A stretch of 64,000 nucleotides of DNA from HGM11367 sp964600435 (GCA_964600435.1 CAZRJB010000005.1:9672-73671), one strand, 5' to 3'. Positions 51,832-60,940 are shown, counted from the stretch's first letter. Numbers and translations are program-made. Notes: generated by a model not told the origin, from the sequence alone.

Positions 51832-52102
51832 CTGTGCTTGCACAATTGAACTAACCATTTCAGTTATGCCTAAGATTTTTGTTACTCCACCAAAGTTTCC
51901 TTGTGGCACATAGACCCTAATCTTAATGTTGCTACCGTCAGGTTCTCACATGGTTCAAAAAGGTTCTATTGCACAAGACCTTGATTTCAACATAGCAAAA
52001 ATAAAATTCACAAAAGTTGATTAGCCCGCATGTGCCATACTCAGCCCCGCATATAGTAGATTTCGGGCAACAAGGAACTACTAACTCCCCGCCTAAACAC
52101 AG
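51832..52102 (-). ncRNA. ffs: Signal recognition particle RNA, long Bacillus type
   Basis: Read on the minus strand, this 271-base region follows the order of Bacillus scRNA. The Alu-domain start is AGGCGGGGAGTTAG (compare AGGTGGGGAGGTAG), then GGGGCTGAGT. The S-domain helix 8 has TTGAACCATGTGAGAACC, TGACGGTAGCAACATTAAG and then TGTGCCACAAGG. The apical hairpin is ACC-TGAC-GGT, with AGCA on the 3' side of the asymmetric loop. The ends pair (CTGTG at 52098-52102 with CACAG at 51832-51836). A consensus promoter precedes it and a T7 tract follows. The RNA scaffolds Ffh for co-translational membrane targeting; the Alu domain marks the long form of Bacilli and Clostridia. Confidence 0.92.
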
Positions 52103-52109
52103 CATAAAT

Positions 52110-52138
52110 ATTATATGCTAAAAAGAATATTTTTGCAA
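52110..52138 (-). promoter_or_regulatory. SRP RNA promoter
   Basis: On the minus strand, TTGCAA (52133-52138), a 17-base spacer and a perfect TATAAT (52110-52115), 7 bases before the predicted RNA 5' end. Confidence 0.85.
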
Positions 52139-52250
52139 GAGAAATTTTGGAGGAATTTTGTTATGTTAAAAAAAATTACAAATTTTGCAAAGTGTTTTAT
52201 TTAGCAAATTAAAAGAAAACTCATTTTTTCGCTTTGCTCTTGTGTGAAAG

Positions 52251-52286
52251 AAAAAACAAACAATATGTTTCAATTGTTGTTTTTTT
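52251..52286 (-). terminator. Terminator of alaS
   Basis: On the minus strand AAACAACAAT and ATTGTTTGTTTTTT form an imperfect stem with a T tail just after the stop. Confidence 0.5.
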
Positions 52287-52292
52287 GTTGTT

Positions 52293-54101
52293 TTAATCTA
52301 AAATTGCTTTAATTCTTCTAACACCGGCAGAAGATGATTCTTCTTTAACAATTTTAAAGTGATGAAGTTCTTTTGTGTTTGTTGCATGTGGGCCGCAGCA
52401 AATTTCTTTGGAAAGATTTCCAATTGTATATACTGTAACAATGTCGCCATATCTATCATCAAAAACACCAAGTGCTCCGCTTGCATGTGCTTGTGCTGGA
52501 GTTAATTCTTCAACCACAACAGGAATTTCTGATTTTATTGCTTCATTAACAAAATCTTCAACTTTTTTAATTTCTTCATCGGTTAGTTTGTGGTCGCAGT
52601 TAAAGTCAAAACGCAAACGCTCAGGGGTGATGTTTGAACCTTTTTGTCGGATGTTTGCATTCACGTATTTTTGCAAACCTGCTTGCATAAGGTGAGTTGC
52701 TGTGTGAAGCCTTGCTGTTTCAACACTTGCATCGCTTAACCCGCCTTTAAACTTTTGGTCACTTCCTTGTTTAGATTTTTCTTGATGTTCTGCAAAGAGT
52801 TGCTTAAAGTTTGATGTGTCAACTTCAATTCCACGCTCTTTGGCAATTTCTTCTGTCATTTCAATTGGAAAACCATAGGTTTCGTACAAGTTGAATGCTG
52901 CCTTTCCGGTTATTTTTCTTTCAACAACAGCATTGTCATCTGTTCTACGCAAAAATTCTTCTTTTCTAGCAAATCCTGCAACAATTTTATCAAATTCTCT
53001 TAATCCGTTTTCAAGTGTTTTGTTAAATTTGCTCTTTTCTTCATGCATTACGTTTTTAATTGTGTTTATGTTTTTAACAAGTTCAGGGTAGTAAGATGCA
53101 AATTGATTAACAATGATATCAATAATTCCATCTTCAAAACTTTCTTGAGTGTTTATTCCAATCATTTTGGCAAAACGAACAACTCGTCTAATAAGTCTTC
53201 TTAAAATGTAGCCTTGGTCAGTGTTCGATGGTTTAATTCCTGCATCATCACCAGAAATCATAACAATGGCACGCATGTGGTCTGCAATAACACGCATTGA
53301 TTTTTTGTTGCTATCATATTTTTTGTTGCTTAAACGTTCAATTTCTTTAATTATTGGTTGCCAAATATCTGTTAAATAATTGTCATCCAAACCTTCCAAA
53401 ACAGCGGTTGTTCTTTCAACTCCCATGCCAGTGTCAACATTTTTTTGTTTTAGAGGAACAAACTGACCATCTTCTTGATGGTTAAATTGCATAAAAACAT
53501 TGTTCCAAATTTCCATCCAACTTTTGTCACTAGGGTCGAAAATTTTTGGAGCAGGCGTGTTGTTGTCAATCCAATAAAACATTTCAGTGTCACTTCCGCA
53601 AGGGCCAAATTGTTCAATGCTTGGCCACCAATTGTCCTCCGCAGGCAAAAATGCAATTCTATCTCTCGAAACACCTTGCTCTTGCCAAAGTGATGCACTT
53701 TCTTCGTCTGCAGGAACATATTCATTTCCAGCAAAAACAGTAAAAGCAAGACGGTTTTTGTCCAGTTTTAAAACTTTTGTCAAAAACTCATAACTCCATG
53801 CAATTGCTTCTTTTTTAAAATAGTCACCCAAACTCCAGTTGCCCAACATTTCAAAAAATGTGTGATGATAGTTGTCACCAACTTGGTCTAAATCGGTTAA
53901 TCTAAAACATTTTTGAAAGTCGCAAAGTTTTGTTCCTAAAGGATGTTTTGCACCAAGCAAATATGGCACAAGTGGTTGCATGCCTGCAGTGTTAAACAAA
54001 CATGTTGGGTCATTTTCTGGAACAACGCTAGAACTTGGAATTTGTTTATGCCCTTTGCTTATAAAAAAATTAATATATAAATCTTTAATGTTTTCTTTCA
54101 T
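52293..54101 (-). CDS. alaS: Alanyl-tRNA synthetase lacking the C-terminal C-Ala domain
   Basis: This 602-residue enzyme charges tRNA-Ala. The class II catalytic core is complete (FFISKGHKQIPSSSVVPENDPTCLFNTAGMQ, TFFEMLGNWSLGDYFKKEAI, GMGVERTTAVL, GYILRRLIRRVVRF). The editing domain has HTATH (466-470) and CCGPH (568-572), the zinc-site pattern HxxxH...CxxxH. It ends at SAGVRRIKAILD, exactly where the editing domain ends in standard AlaRS; the linker and C-Ala domain (about 270 residues) are absent. Only 190 bases separate the stop from the SRP RNA, so no frameshifted remainder exists. The ATG at 54101 has ATGGAGAAAAAT as its ribosome binding site context. Confidence 0.93.
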   Translation of the reverse strand: MKENIKDLYINFFISKGHKQIPSSSVVPENDPTCLFNTAGMQPLVPYLLGAKHPLGTKLCDFQKCFRLTDLDQVGDNYHHTFFEMLGNWSLGDYFKKEAIAWSYEFLTKVLKLDKNRLAFTVFAGNEYVPADEESASLWQEQGVSRDRIAFLPAEDNWWPSIEQFGPCGSDTEMFYWIDNNTPAPKIFDPSDKSWMEIWNNVFMQFNHQEDGQFVPLKQKNVDTGMGVERTTAVLEGLDDNYLTDIWQPIIKEIERLSNKKYDSNKKSMRVIADHMRAIVMISGDDAGIKPSNTDQGYILRRLIRRVVRFAKMIGINTQESFEDGIIDIIVNQFASYYPELVKNINTIKNVMHEEKSKFNKTLENGLREFDKIVAGFARKEEFLRRTDDNAVVERKITGKAAFNLYETYGFPIEMTEEIAKERGIEVDTSNFKQLFAEHQEKSKQGSDQKFKGGLSDASVETARLHTATHLMQAGLQKYVNANIRQKGSNITPERLRFDFNCDHKLTDEEIKKVEDFVNEAIKSEIPVVVEELTPAQAHASGALGVFDDRYGDIVTVYTIGNLSKEICCGPHATNTKELHHFKIVKEESSSAGVRRIKAILD

Positions 54102-54125
54102 ATTTTTCTCCATATAACTTTTGTA

Positions 54126-54155
54126 AGTATACCACTTTTGTGTTTTGGTTTGCAA
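54126..54155 (-). promoter_or_regulatory. Promoter for alaS
   Basis: On the minus strand, TTGCAA (54150-54155), an 18-base spacer and an extended -10 TGG-TATACT (54126-54131). The leader is too short for a T-box, and none is seen. Confidence 0.65.
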
Positions 54156-54245
54156 CAATATAATATAAATTGATTTTATTTAATTTGCAAGTGCCAAGAG
54201 ATTGTTATGCAATGGCAACAAAATTTTGCTGATTTTGTTTATAGT

Positions 54246-54274
54246 TTGACTTTAGTTTGTTAGATTGATAAAAT
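54246..54274 (+). promoter_or_regulatory. Promoter giving a leaderless mRNA (GlmU-like gene)
   Basis: TTGACT (54246-54251), a 17-base spacer and TAAAAT (54269-54274). The ATG at 54281 is 6 bases after the -10. Confidence 0.65.
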
Positions 54275-54280
54275 GAATGC

Positions 54281-55018
54281 ATGGAAAATGAAGTTCTTTT
54301 TATGGTTTTGCTTTACAAAAATGAAAGTTTTCAAGTTAGAGCACCATACGATTTAGATATTTTAGGTAAAAAAATGTGGCAATGGGTCGAAATGGCTGGT
54401 GACGGGTTTGATATAAAAACAACTCCTTGCACTTGCAATAGCGATGTTTTGTCATTAATCAAACCATACGTAAAAAATCACAAATATGTTTTTGTTTTAT
54501 ATAGTGACACTCCGCTAATCACAAAAAATAACGTTCTTGAAATTTTGGACTATTTTAAGTATAGCAATCTTAATGTGTTAAAAATGGAACGTGGTTTTGT
54601 TTTTGATGCCGAATATTTAAAATCTTGCGACAGCATAATGGCAAGCGAAAATACATTGTTTAATGGAGAAGAATTTAAACCAATTGATTGTTACGAAAAA
54701 CTATATTCAGTAACCAAAAAACTTCAAGAACAAATTTTGGATTATCATATTAAAAATGGCATTCAAATTATGGATAAAAATTCAACATATATAGATGCAG
54801 ATGTTGTTATTGAAAAAGGTTGTGTTATTTATGCAAACAACAACATAAAAGGCAATTCATATTTAGACGAAAATGTTATATTAGAGCCTAATAACGTCAT
54901 AAAAGATAGCATTCTTTCTAAAAATGTTATTGTTAGAAGTTCATATGTAAGCAATAGCAGAATAAGTGAAAATTTAATTGTTGGGCCATTTGAAACAATA
55001 ATAGATAAAAATGTGTAG
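54281..55018 (+). CDS. Degenerate, short GlmU-like protein
   Basis: This 245-residue protein aligns by eye with parts of GlmU (about 450 residues). VLYSDTPLI (about 72-80) matches the VLYGDTPLI block. ILDYHIKNGIQIMDKNSTYIDADVVIEKGCVIYANN (about 155-190) matches the join to the left-handed beta-helix. It ends after about four hexapeptide coils. The nucleotide loop (G-x-G-T-x-M near the N-terminus) and the Q-P-x-G-T block are absent, as is the acetyltransferase active-site region. It is thus unlikely to make UDP-GlcNAc. Its place before pth and mfd is the usual place of glmU(-prs) in Firmicutes, so it may descend from the real glmU. It has no ribosome binding site and a leaderless start. Confidence 0.7.
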   Translation: MENEVLFMVLLYKNESFQVRAPYDLDILGKKMWQWVEMAGDGFDIKTTPCTCNSDVLSLIKPYVKNHKYVFVLYSDTPLITKNNVLEILDYFKYSNLNVLKMERGFVFDAEYLKSCDSIMASENTLFNGEEFKPIDCYEKLYSVTKKLQEQILDYHIKNGIQIMDKNSTYIDADVVIEKGCVIYANNNIKGNSYLDENVILEPNNVIKDSILSKNVIVRSSYVSNSRISENLIVGPFETIIDKNV

Positions 55019-55026
55019 GAGAAAAA

Positions 55027-55560
55027 ATGAAACTTATTGTGGGATTAGGAAACATAGATAGAAAATATGACAAAACATATCACAACGTTGGGTTTAGGGC
55101 AATAGATGCTTTGGCACAAAAGCTGGATGCACATTTTACAAAAAGAATGTGCGATGCAATTTTGGCAGAAACGTTTTATAATGGTGAAAAACTTATGTTA
55201 ATTAAACCAACAACGTATATGAATTTAAGTGGAATAGCGGTTAGAGAATTTTGTTCAAAGTTTAAACTTGGCACAGAATCCGTTTATGTGTTTGTTGACG
55301 ACATAGATTTGCCTCTTGGCACAATAAGGTTTAGGGAACATGGTAGTGGTGGAACACATAATGGTCTTAGAAGCATTGTTAACGAAAATGATGAAAATTT
55401 TAAAAGAATTAAAATTGGAATTGGTAAGGATGAAAACTTTATTTCTTTGGCGGACTATGTTGTTAGCAAAATTCCAGAAAACAAACTTAAAGTTGTTGAT
55501 GAGCAAATTGAAAAGGCTTGCGACCTTTTGTTAGAAAAATTGAAACAAGCAGGTAAATAA
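55027..55560 (+). CDS. pth: Peptidyl-tRNA hydrolase
   Basis: This 177-residue enzyme recycles peptidyl-tRNA that has dropped off ribosomes. Catalytic residues are recognisable: Asn9 (GLGN), His19 (KTYHNVGF), Asp in FVDDIDLPLG (about 92) and Asn in GTHNGLRSI (about 113). The usual GNPG reads GNID, a mild deviation. TAGGAG precedes the ATG. It lies 8 bases after the GlmU-like gene and 1 base before mfd, so it is in one operon. Confidence 0.96.
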   Translation: MKLIVGLGNIDRKYDKTYHNVGFRAIDALAQKLDAHFTKRMCDAILAETFYNGEKLMLIKPTTYMNLSGIAVREFCSKFKLGTESVYVFVDDIDLPLGTIRFREHGSGGTHNGLRSIVNENDENFKRIKIGIGKDENFISLADYVVSKIPENKLKVVDEQIEKACDLLLEKLKQAGK

Positions 55561-55561
55561 T

Positions 55562-58500
55562 TTGGAAATAATTGATGCAATTCTTTCAAAAGTAAAAATA
55601 ATAAACAAAATTAGTGAGAGTGTAAAAACAAATCTCACTTTTTGTGTTGGGGGAGCATTTGTTGGAGAAAAAGTTTTAAGTTTATATAATTTGTCCAAAA
55701 ACAACAAAGCAATTTTTGTTGCACGTGACCAAATTGAACTTTTGGAAATTGAAAATGGTTTAAAAAATTTAGATGTTCAGTTTAGCAAAATTTCAACCGA
55801 CATTATGCCTCCAATTTTCTCTTTATCAAAAAAAGAGTGGCAAGGCGACATTGTTGGCAACTTATATGAATTTGCCTATGGAAATAGCAACATTATGTTG
55901 GTTTCTCCTGAAACATTATTGTTTAAATTTCATCAAAAAATTGAACAAGATAATTATTTAAAATTGAAAAAAAATCAAACAATAAACATGGAAATAATTA
56001 TCAGCAAATTAATAGAAAATGGGTATAAAAAGTGCAAAAAAATAGAAAAAATTGGTGACTTTTCTGTTAAGGGTGACATTTTGGACATATTTTTAGGCAA
56101 TTTTGAAAATCCAATAAGAATTGACTTTTTTGATGACATCATAGACAAAATGTATTCTTTTGATTTGGTAGAAATGCAAAAAATTGAAGAATTTTCACAA
56201 ATTTCAATTTTGCCAATTCAAATAAACAATTTTTCTGAAGAGCAAATAAATTTAATGCTAGAAAAACTAAAAATGTCGGCAACTTATTCAAATCTAACAG
56301 GTGATGCATTAATAAAAATTCATTCGCTTGTAAATCAAATAACAAACGGCATAAAAGATAATGTTATTGATCGAAACATAGATTTTGTTTTGCCTTTTTC
56401 AGAAAACGCTTACAGCATTTTTGATTTGTTTGAAAATGCAAAAATTTTAATAAGTGAACCAAAAAAAATATTAGACGACCTAAATGACCAATTTAAAAGT
56501 CTGTCTGCAAGCATATATGATTTTGTTCAAAGTGGCGAACTTTTAAACGAGCACCAAGATTTTTATTTTTCTCCAACACAGGCAATAAAGTTTAAACCAA
56601 ATGTTGTTTTTTCTAACAGCATTCAAAATGTGTTTAATGTTGATGTTACAGACAATATTAGAACAATTGGAACAAGAAATTATGTTTTTGATTATAAAGG
56701 ATTGGTCAATGACTTAAAAATATATTTAAGTTCAAATTATAAAATATTCATTTTTTTAGGCTCAGAACAATCCAAACAAAATGTTGGCGAGTTTTTGGTT
56801 AAAAACAACATTTTTTATGGTGACAATTTAAACCTTGCAAGCAATAAGGCACAAGTTGTTTTAAGTGATAGGTGTTTTCCAAAATCTTGCAGTTTTTTAG
56901 ATTCGGGAATTATTATCATTGGCACAGATGACGTGGTTAAAAAAAGTGCAAATGACGTAAAAAACATAACAAGAAAATCTAAAAAGAGGGTTTTTTATCT
57001 TCCAAAAGTTGGCGACTACGTTGTTCACAACATTCATGGCATTGGAAAATGTGTTGACCTTGCAAAAATGAATTTAAATGGAACAGAAAAAGATTATTTT
57101 GTTATTGAATATTCCGGTGGGGATAAGTTGTATTTGCCTAGCGAGCAAGCGGATTTAATTTCTGCTTACATGGGCGGAGATTCTGACCCCAAACTTCATA
57201 AAATTGGTGGAGAACAATTTGCAAAAATTAAAGAAAAGGTTAAGGCAAGTGTTAGCAAACTGGCAATAAATCTTTTAGATATTTATGCAAAACGAGAAAA
57301 AAGTAAGGGCTTTGTCTATTCTAAAGATAACTATTTGCTTGATGAGTTTGAAAATGCATTTCCATATACCGAAACCGATGACCAAATTTCTGCAATAAAC
57401 GACATAAAAAATGATATGGAAAGTCCAAGAATAATGGATAGGTTAATTTGTGGCGATGTTGGTTATGGCAAAACAGAAGTGGCTCTAAGAGCAATTTACA
57501 AGGCTGTTTTAGATGGCAAACAAGTTGCATTTTTGTGCCCAACAACCATTCTTTCAGAGCAGCATTATCAAACAGCAAAACAAAGGTTTGACAATTTTAT
57601 GGTTAATGTTGCAGTGTTAAACAGATTTAAAACAAAACAACAACAAGAGCAAATTGTTAAAGAAGTTAAACAGGGCAAGGTGGATGTGTTAATTGGCACT
57701 CACAGGCTTTTGTCTGATGATGTTGTTTTTAAAGATTTAGGTCTTTTGGTTTTAGACGAAGAGCAAAAGTTTGGTGTTAAAGATAAAGAAAAAATTAAAA
57801 ATTTAAAAGAAAACATTGATGTTTTAACCCTTTCGGCAACGCCAATTCCTAGAACATTAAACATGTCTTTAACGGGCATTAGAGATATATCAATCATCGA
57901 AACCCCACCAAAAGAAAGAATTGCAGTTAAAACTTATGTATCGGAAGAAAGCGATACATTAATTTTGGAGGCATGTAAAAAAGAAATTGCACGTGGCGGG
58001 CAAGTTTTGTTTGTTTATAATCGTGTAGAAACCATATTTGAGCAAGCACAGCGTCTTTCAATGCTTTTGCCAAATGCTAGAATTGGTGTTGCACATGGGC
58101 AAATGCCAGAAAAACTTTTAGAACAAACAATATTAAATTTGTATAACAAACAATATGATATTTTAGTTGCAACAACCTTAATCGAAAGCGGAATAGACCT
58201 TCCACTTGCAAACACTTTAATTGTTATCGATTCAGATAGGCTTGGGTTGGGCGAACTATATCAACTCAGGGGCAGAATTGGAAGAAGCAACAGAGTTGCA
58301 TATGCTTTTTTCACCTACAATCCGTCAAAAATTCTTTCTCAGGATGCATATAAGCGCCTAGATGCAATTTTAGAATATACCGAGCTTGGGAGTGGTTTTA
58401 AAATTGCAATGCGAGATTTAGAAATTCGTGGGGCGGGCAACATTTTGGGCAAAGAGCAACATGGTCACTTGGAAAAAGTGGGATATGACATGTATTGCAA

Positions 58501-58996
58501 ACTTTTGGAAGAAGCCATAAAAGAACTAAAGGGCGAAAAAATCAAAAACATAAAGCCAATAAAAATGGATGTGTCAATTTCCGCAAATTTACCAAAAGAT
58601 TATGTTAGTGTGGAAGATGACCGCATAAACCTATATTCAAAAATTAGCACAATATCTAGTGAAGAATATTACAAAACAATTTATTCGCAACTTGAAGAAA
58701 CTTTTGGAGAATTGCCAAAAGAAACAATCATTTTGTTAAAGATTGCATATTTGAAAAATTTATGTGTAAATTTGGGTGTAAAACGAGTGCTTGTTAATGC
58801 TTCATGTTGCAAACTATATTTTTATAACACAGAACAAATTCTGCCAAAAGAAGTGGCAAAAGAATTGTCTAACCATGCAAATGGCAGTTTGGTATTTGAA
58901 GATTGTGCTGTTGTTTCGTTTGATATGGGACTATCATCAACAAGTCAAAAACTAGATTTTTTATTAAATTTTTGCAAAAAAGCAATTGAAAAATGA
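55562..58996 (+). CDS. mfd: Mfd, transcription-repair coupling factor
   Basis: This is a 1144-residue protein. It has the N-terminal UvrB-like module (about 1-330; KGDILDIFLGNFENPIRIDFFDDIID near 175), RNAP-interacting domain (PKVGDYVVHNIHGIGKCVDL near 480), translocase with Walker A CGDVGYGKTEVA (about 630), DEEQ (about 732), LSATPIPRTLNMSL, ESGIDLP and QLRGRIGRS (about 905), then the TRCF C-terminal domain. Mfd removes stalled RNA polymerase from lesions and recruits UvrA. The start is TTG with GCAGG upstream, one base after the pth stop; no better start is in frame. The length is normal. Confidence 0.97.
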   Translation: MEIIDAILSKVKIINKISESVKTNLTFCVGGAFVGEKVLSLYNLSKNNKAIFVARDQIELLEIENGLKNLDVQFSKISTDIMPPIFSLSKKEWQGDIVGNLYEFAYGNSNIMLVSPETLLFKFHQKIEQDNYLKLKKNQTINMEIIISKLIENGYKKCKKIEKIGDFSVKGDILDIFLGNFENPIRIDFFDDIIDKMYSFDLVEMQKIEEFSQISILPIQINNFSEEQINLMLEKLKMSATYSNLTGDALIKIHSLVNQITNGIKDNVIDRNIDFVLPFSENAYSIFDLFENAKILISEPKKILDDLNDQFKSLSASIYDFVQSGELLNEHQDFYFSPTQAIKFKPNVVFSNSIQNVFNVDVTDNIRTIGTRNYVFDYKGLVNDLKIYLSSNYKIFIFLGSEQSKQNVGEFLVKNNIFYGDNLNLASNKAQVVLSDRCFPKSCSFLDSGIIIIGTDDVVKKSANDVKNITRKSKKRVFYLPKVGDYVVHNIHGIGKCVDLAKMNLNGTEKDYFVIEYSGGDKLYLPSEQADLISAYMGGDSDPKLHKIGGEQFAKIKEKVKASVSKLAINLLDIYAKREKSKGFVYSKDNYLLDEFENAFPYTETDDQISAINDIKNDMESPRIMDRLICGDVGYGKTEVALRAIYKAVLDGKQVAFLCPTTILSEQHYQTAKQRFDNFMVNVAVLNRFKTKQQQEQIVKEVKQGKVDVLIGTHRLLSDDVVFKDLGLLVLDEEQKFGVKDKEKIKNLKENIDVLTLSATPIPRTLNMSLTGIRDISIIETPPKERIAVKTYVSEESDTLILEACKKEIARGGQVLFVYNRVETIFEQAQRLSMLLPNARIGVAHGQMPEKLLEQTILNLYNKQYDILVATTLIESGIDLPLANTLIVIDSDRLGLGELYQLRGRIGRSNRVAYAFFTYNPSKILSQDAYKRLDAILEYTELGSGFKIAMRDLEIRGAGNILGKEQHGHLEKVGYDMYCKLLEEAIKELKGEKIKNIKPIKMDVSISANLPKDYVSVEDDRINLYSKISTISSEEYYKTIYSQLEETFGELPKETIILLKIAYLKNLCVNLGVKRVLVNASCCKLYFYNTEQILPKEVAKELSNHANGSLVFEDCAVVSFDMGLSSTSQKLDFLLNFCKKAIEK

Positions 58997-59023
58997 TAAA
59001 AATTTGCTAATGCCTAAAAATGA

Positions 59024-59052
59024 TTGATTTTTTGTGGGCAATATTGTATAAT
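59024..59052 (+). promoter_or_regulatory. Promoter for the PrsA-like gene
   Basis: TTGATT (59024-59029), a 17-base spacer and an extended -10 TTG-TATAAT (59047-59052). The leader is about 95 bases. Confidence 0.7.
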
Positions 59053-59154
59053 TTGAAAGTTAAATTTGTATGATTTGTTAAAAACATGTCAAAAAAATAA
59101 CAAACACTTTAAAAATTAGTTAAGTTAATATAAAAAAACAAGGGGAAACAAAAC

Positions 59155-60867
59155 GTGAAAAAAAGTATAAAAATTGTTGCATTGGTTTTGGTTGCTTGCA
59201 TGTCTTTTTTGCTTGCAGGGTGTGACCTTTTTGGAAAAAATTATGCGCAATATTATGGGCAAAATATTATAACAATAAGTTATGGCGACAATAGTAAAAT
59301 AGAAATTTCTAGAAAAGAATTTTTAACAGCTTACAACAACTATGGTCAAAGCCTAATTTCTTCTAATAGCTACACAGAAGAACAAGCACAAGAAGCAACT
59401 GTTCAAGCATTGGTAAATAGAAAAATAATGCTAAAAGAAGCAAAACGTGTTTCAACCACGGCAGACGGGATGTCGGTTGCTTTAACATCAACAGACATAA
59501 AAAGTTTATATAATCAAACATACGAAGCAATGTTGTCCAATGCTAGAGAATATGAAGAAGATATCAGAACAGACTGGAACAAACCAAAAACAGATTCCAT
59601 GAAAGAAGAAACAACATCAGAAGCGGTTAAATACACACCATATGAACCAAAAGCAGAACCTGTTTTTGACCCAGATTCTCAAACTTTTAGAATAAAATTG
59701 TTAGAAGAAGAATCTGACACTGCATATGCAACAAATTTTGCAAATCTTGACGAAATATATAATGCTTTTGTTGAAATGACAAAAAACAATCAACTAGATT
59801 CCATTGCTCGTGAAGAATATAGGCGTTATTTGGCATCTTTGCAATCATCTCAAAAAGTTCTTGGCACAACTTATTCAGAACAAGAATTAATCAAAAATGA
59901 AATCAAACGTATATATGATAATCTTGAAGAAAATGAATATATAACAAAATATCAAGAATATAAGCAAGAAAACAACGGCTATTCAACAATAACAGTAAGT
60001 CAAGTGCTAGAAAAATATAAATCAATGATAAGTGTTTCAAAGTTTAAATACGAAAACAACACTTCTTCATACGATAGTGACATGCTCAGCAAAAGAGAAA
60101 ACGTTAACTATTTCATTAATGATGACTATTTCTACGTTGCTCACATTTTATTAAAATTTAGTGACAAACAACAAGCCGCTTACAACGAATTGGAAACAAA
60201 AAGCAATAAAGGTCAAGGTGACATTATTTCTGCTCAAAAATATAAAGAGCAAAAAGCAGAACTTTATGCTAGCGTTAAAGCAACTGTTAGAAACGCAGAA
60301 ACTGGCGAAATTGTTGAAACAGATGCGGTTTCTGCAAACAAAGTTTTAACCGAAGTTGTAAACGAATTGGCAGGCAAATCAAACAAGCAAAAAGATGAAG
60401 CATTCAGAGAATTAATGTACAAATATAACGAAGACGATGGAATTATGAATGCAACATATCCATATGTGATTGGTGAAAAAAAAGACCAAAGCAAAATGGT
60501 TGAGTCTTTCACAAATGCATCTAGAGAGTTAAACGCTGCTGGTGTATATGGTGGGGTTTCTGGTTTGGTTGAAAGTGAATATGGTTTGCACATTATTTAT
60601 TACATGGGCAAATGCGAAAACGCTTTCACATTTAATTCAGATGGCACACTTACAATGCGAGAATATTACGAAGAAGACGGAATGCCAAAAAGTGATATTT
60701 TTGTTTTATGTAACACAAAATTAAACAACTTAAACAACAAAACAATGTTTGATTTGGTTTTTGAACAATTGTCAAACGACAACTATAGTCAATTCGAAAA
60801 CATGAACCTTACAACATTAAAAAAGACAAATGGCATAGAAATTGAGGTTTCTGACAAATTATTTTAG
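59155..60867 (+). CDS. prsA: PrsA-like foldase lipoprotein (parvulin type)
   Basis: This is a 570-residue protein starting at GTG (AAGGGGA upstream). Lipobox LLAGC (Cys23). The N-terminal SurA/PrsA-like chaperone region has KEFLTAYNNYGQSLIS and ATVQALVNRKIMLKEAK. The parvulin domain is at about 325-485 (FYVAHILLKF; then GVSGLVESEYGLHIIYY), split by an insertion of about 80 residues. PrsA helps secreted proteins fold outside the membrane and would serve the many lipoproteins here. At 570 residues it is about twice the usual length. The catalytic state of the rotamase is uncertain. Confidence 0.8.
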   Translation: MKKSIKIVALVLVACMSFLLAGCDLFGKNYAQYYGQNIITISYGDNSKIEISRKEFLTAYNNYGQSLISSNSYTEEQAQEATVQALVNRKIMLKEAKRVSTTADGMSVALTSTDIKSLYNQTYEAMLSNAREYEEDIRTDWNKPKTDSMKEETTSEAVKYTPYEPKAEPVFDPDSQTFRIKLLEEESDTAYATNFANLDEIYNAFVEMTKNNQLDSIAREEYRRYLASLQSSQKVLGTTYSEQELIKNEIKRIYDNLEENEYITKYQEYKQENNGYSTITVSQVLEKYKSMISVSKFKYENNTSSYDSDMLSKRENVNYFINDDYFYVAHILLKFSDKQQAAYNELETKSNKGQGDIISAQKYKEQKAELYASVKATVRNAETGEIVETDAVSANKVLTEVVNELAGKSNKQKDEAFRELMYKYNEDDGIMNATYPYVIGEKKDQSKMVESFTNASRELNAAGVYGGVSGLVESEYGLHIIYYMGKCENAFTFNSDGTLTMREYYEEDGMPKSDIFVLCNTKLNNLNNKTMFDLVFEQLSNDNYSQFENMNLTTLKKTNGIEIEVSDKLF

Positions 60868-60884
60868 TAATTAATTGATAAATT

Positions 60885-60924
60885 AAAACACTTTGCATGA
60901 AATTATGATTGCAAAGTGTTTTTA
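60885..60924 (+). terminator. Terminator of the PrsA-like gene
   Basis: AAAACACTTTGCA pairs with TGCAAAGTGTTTT across a 12-base loop, with T5 at the end. The -10 box of the next gene begins 10 bases later. Confidence 0.8.
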
Positions 60925-60934
60925 TTTGTGTTAT

Positions 60935-60940
60935 TATAAT
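60935..60940 (+). promoter_or_regulatory. -10 box giving a leaderless mRNA (LPG-synthase-like gene)
   Basis: A perfect TATAAT ends 5 bases before the ATG at 60946. The best -35 candidate is TTGCAA at 60909-60914, with a 20-base spacer that is longer than usual; it lies in the terminator arm. Confidence 0.5.

Larger units (their letters stand above)
51739..52292. other. Region between the permease and alaS
   Basis: Contains the tandem repeat (51755-51804), the minus-strand SRP RNA (51832-52102) with its promoter (52110-52138), and the alaS terminator (52251-52286). No protein gene is seen. Confidence 0.8.

Noticed and set aside
51739..52140. T-box leader for alaS, tmRNA or RNase P RNA in the gap
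   Set aside because: It lies downstream, not upstream, of alaS, lacks the T-box core and tmRNA ends, and matches the order of SRP RNA motifs with paired ends and a consensus promoter.
52103..52293. Frameshifted remainder of alaS encoding the C-Ala domain
   Set aside because: Only about 190 bases are available before the SRP RNA promoter and no frame there encodes DHHA1-like motifs.
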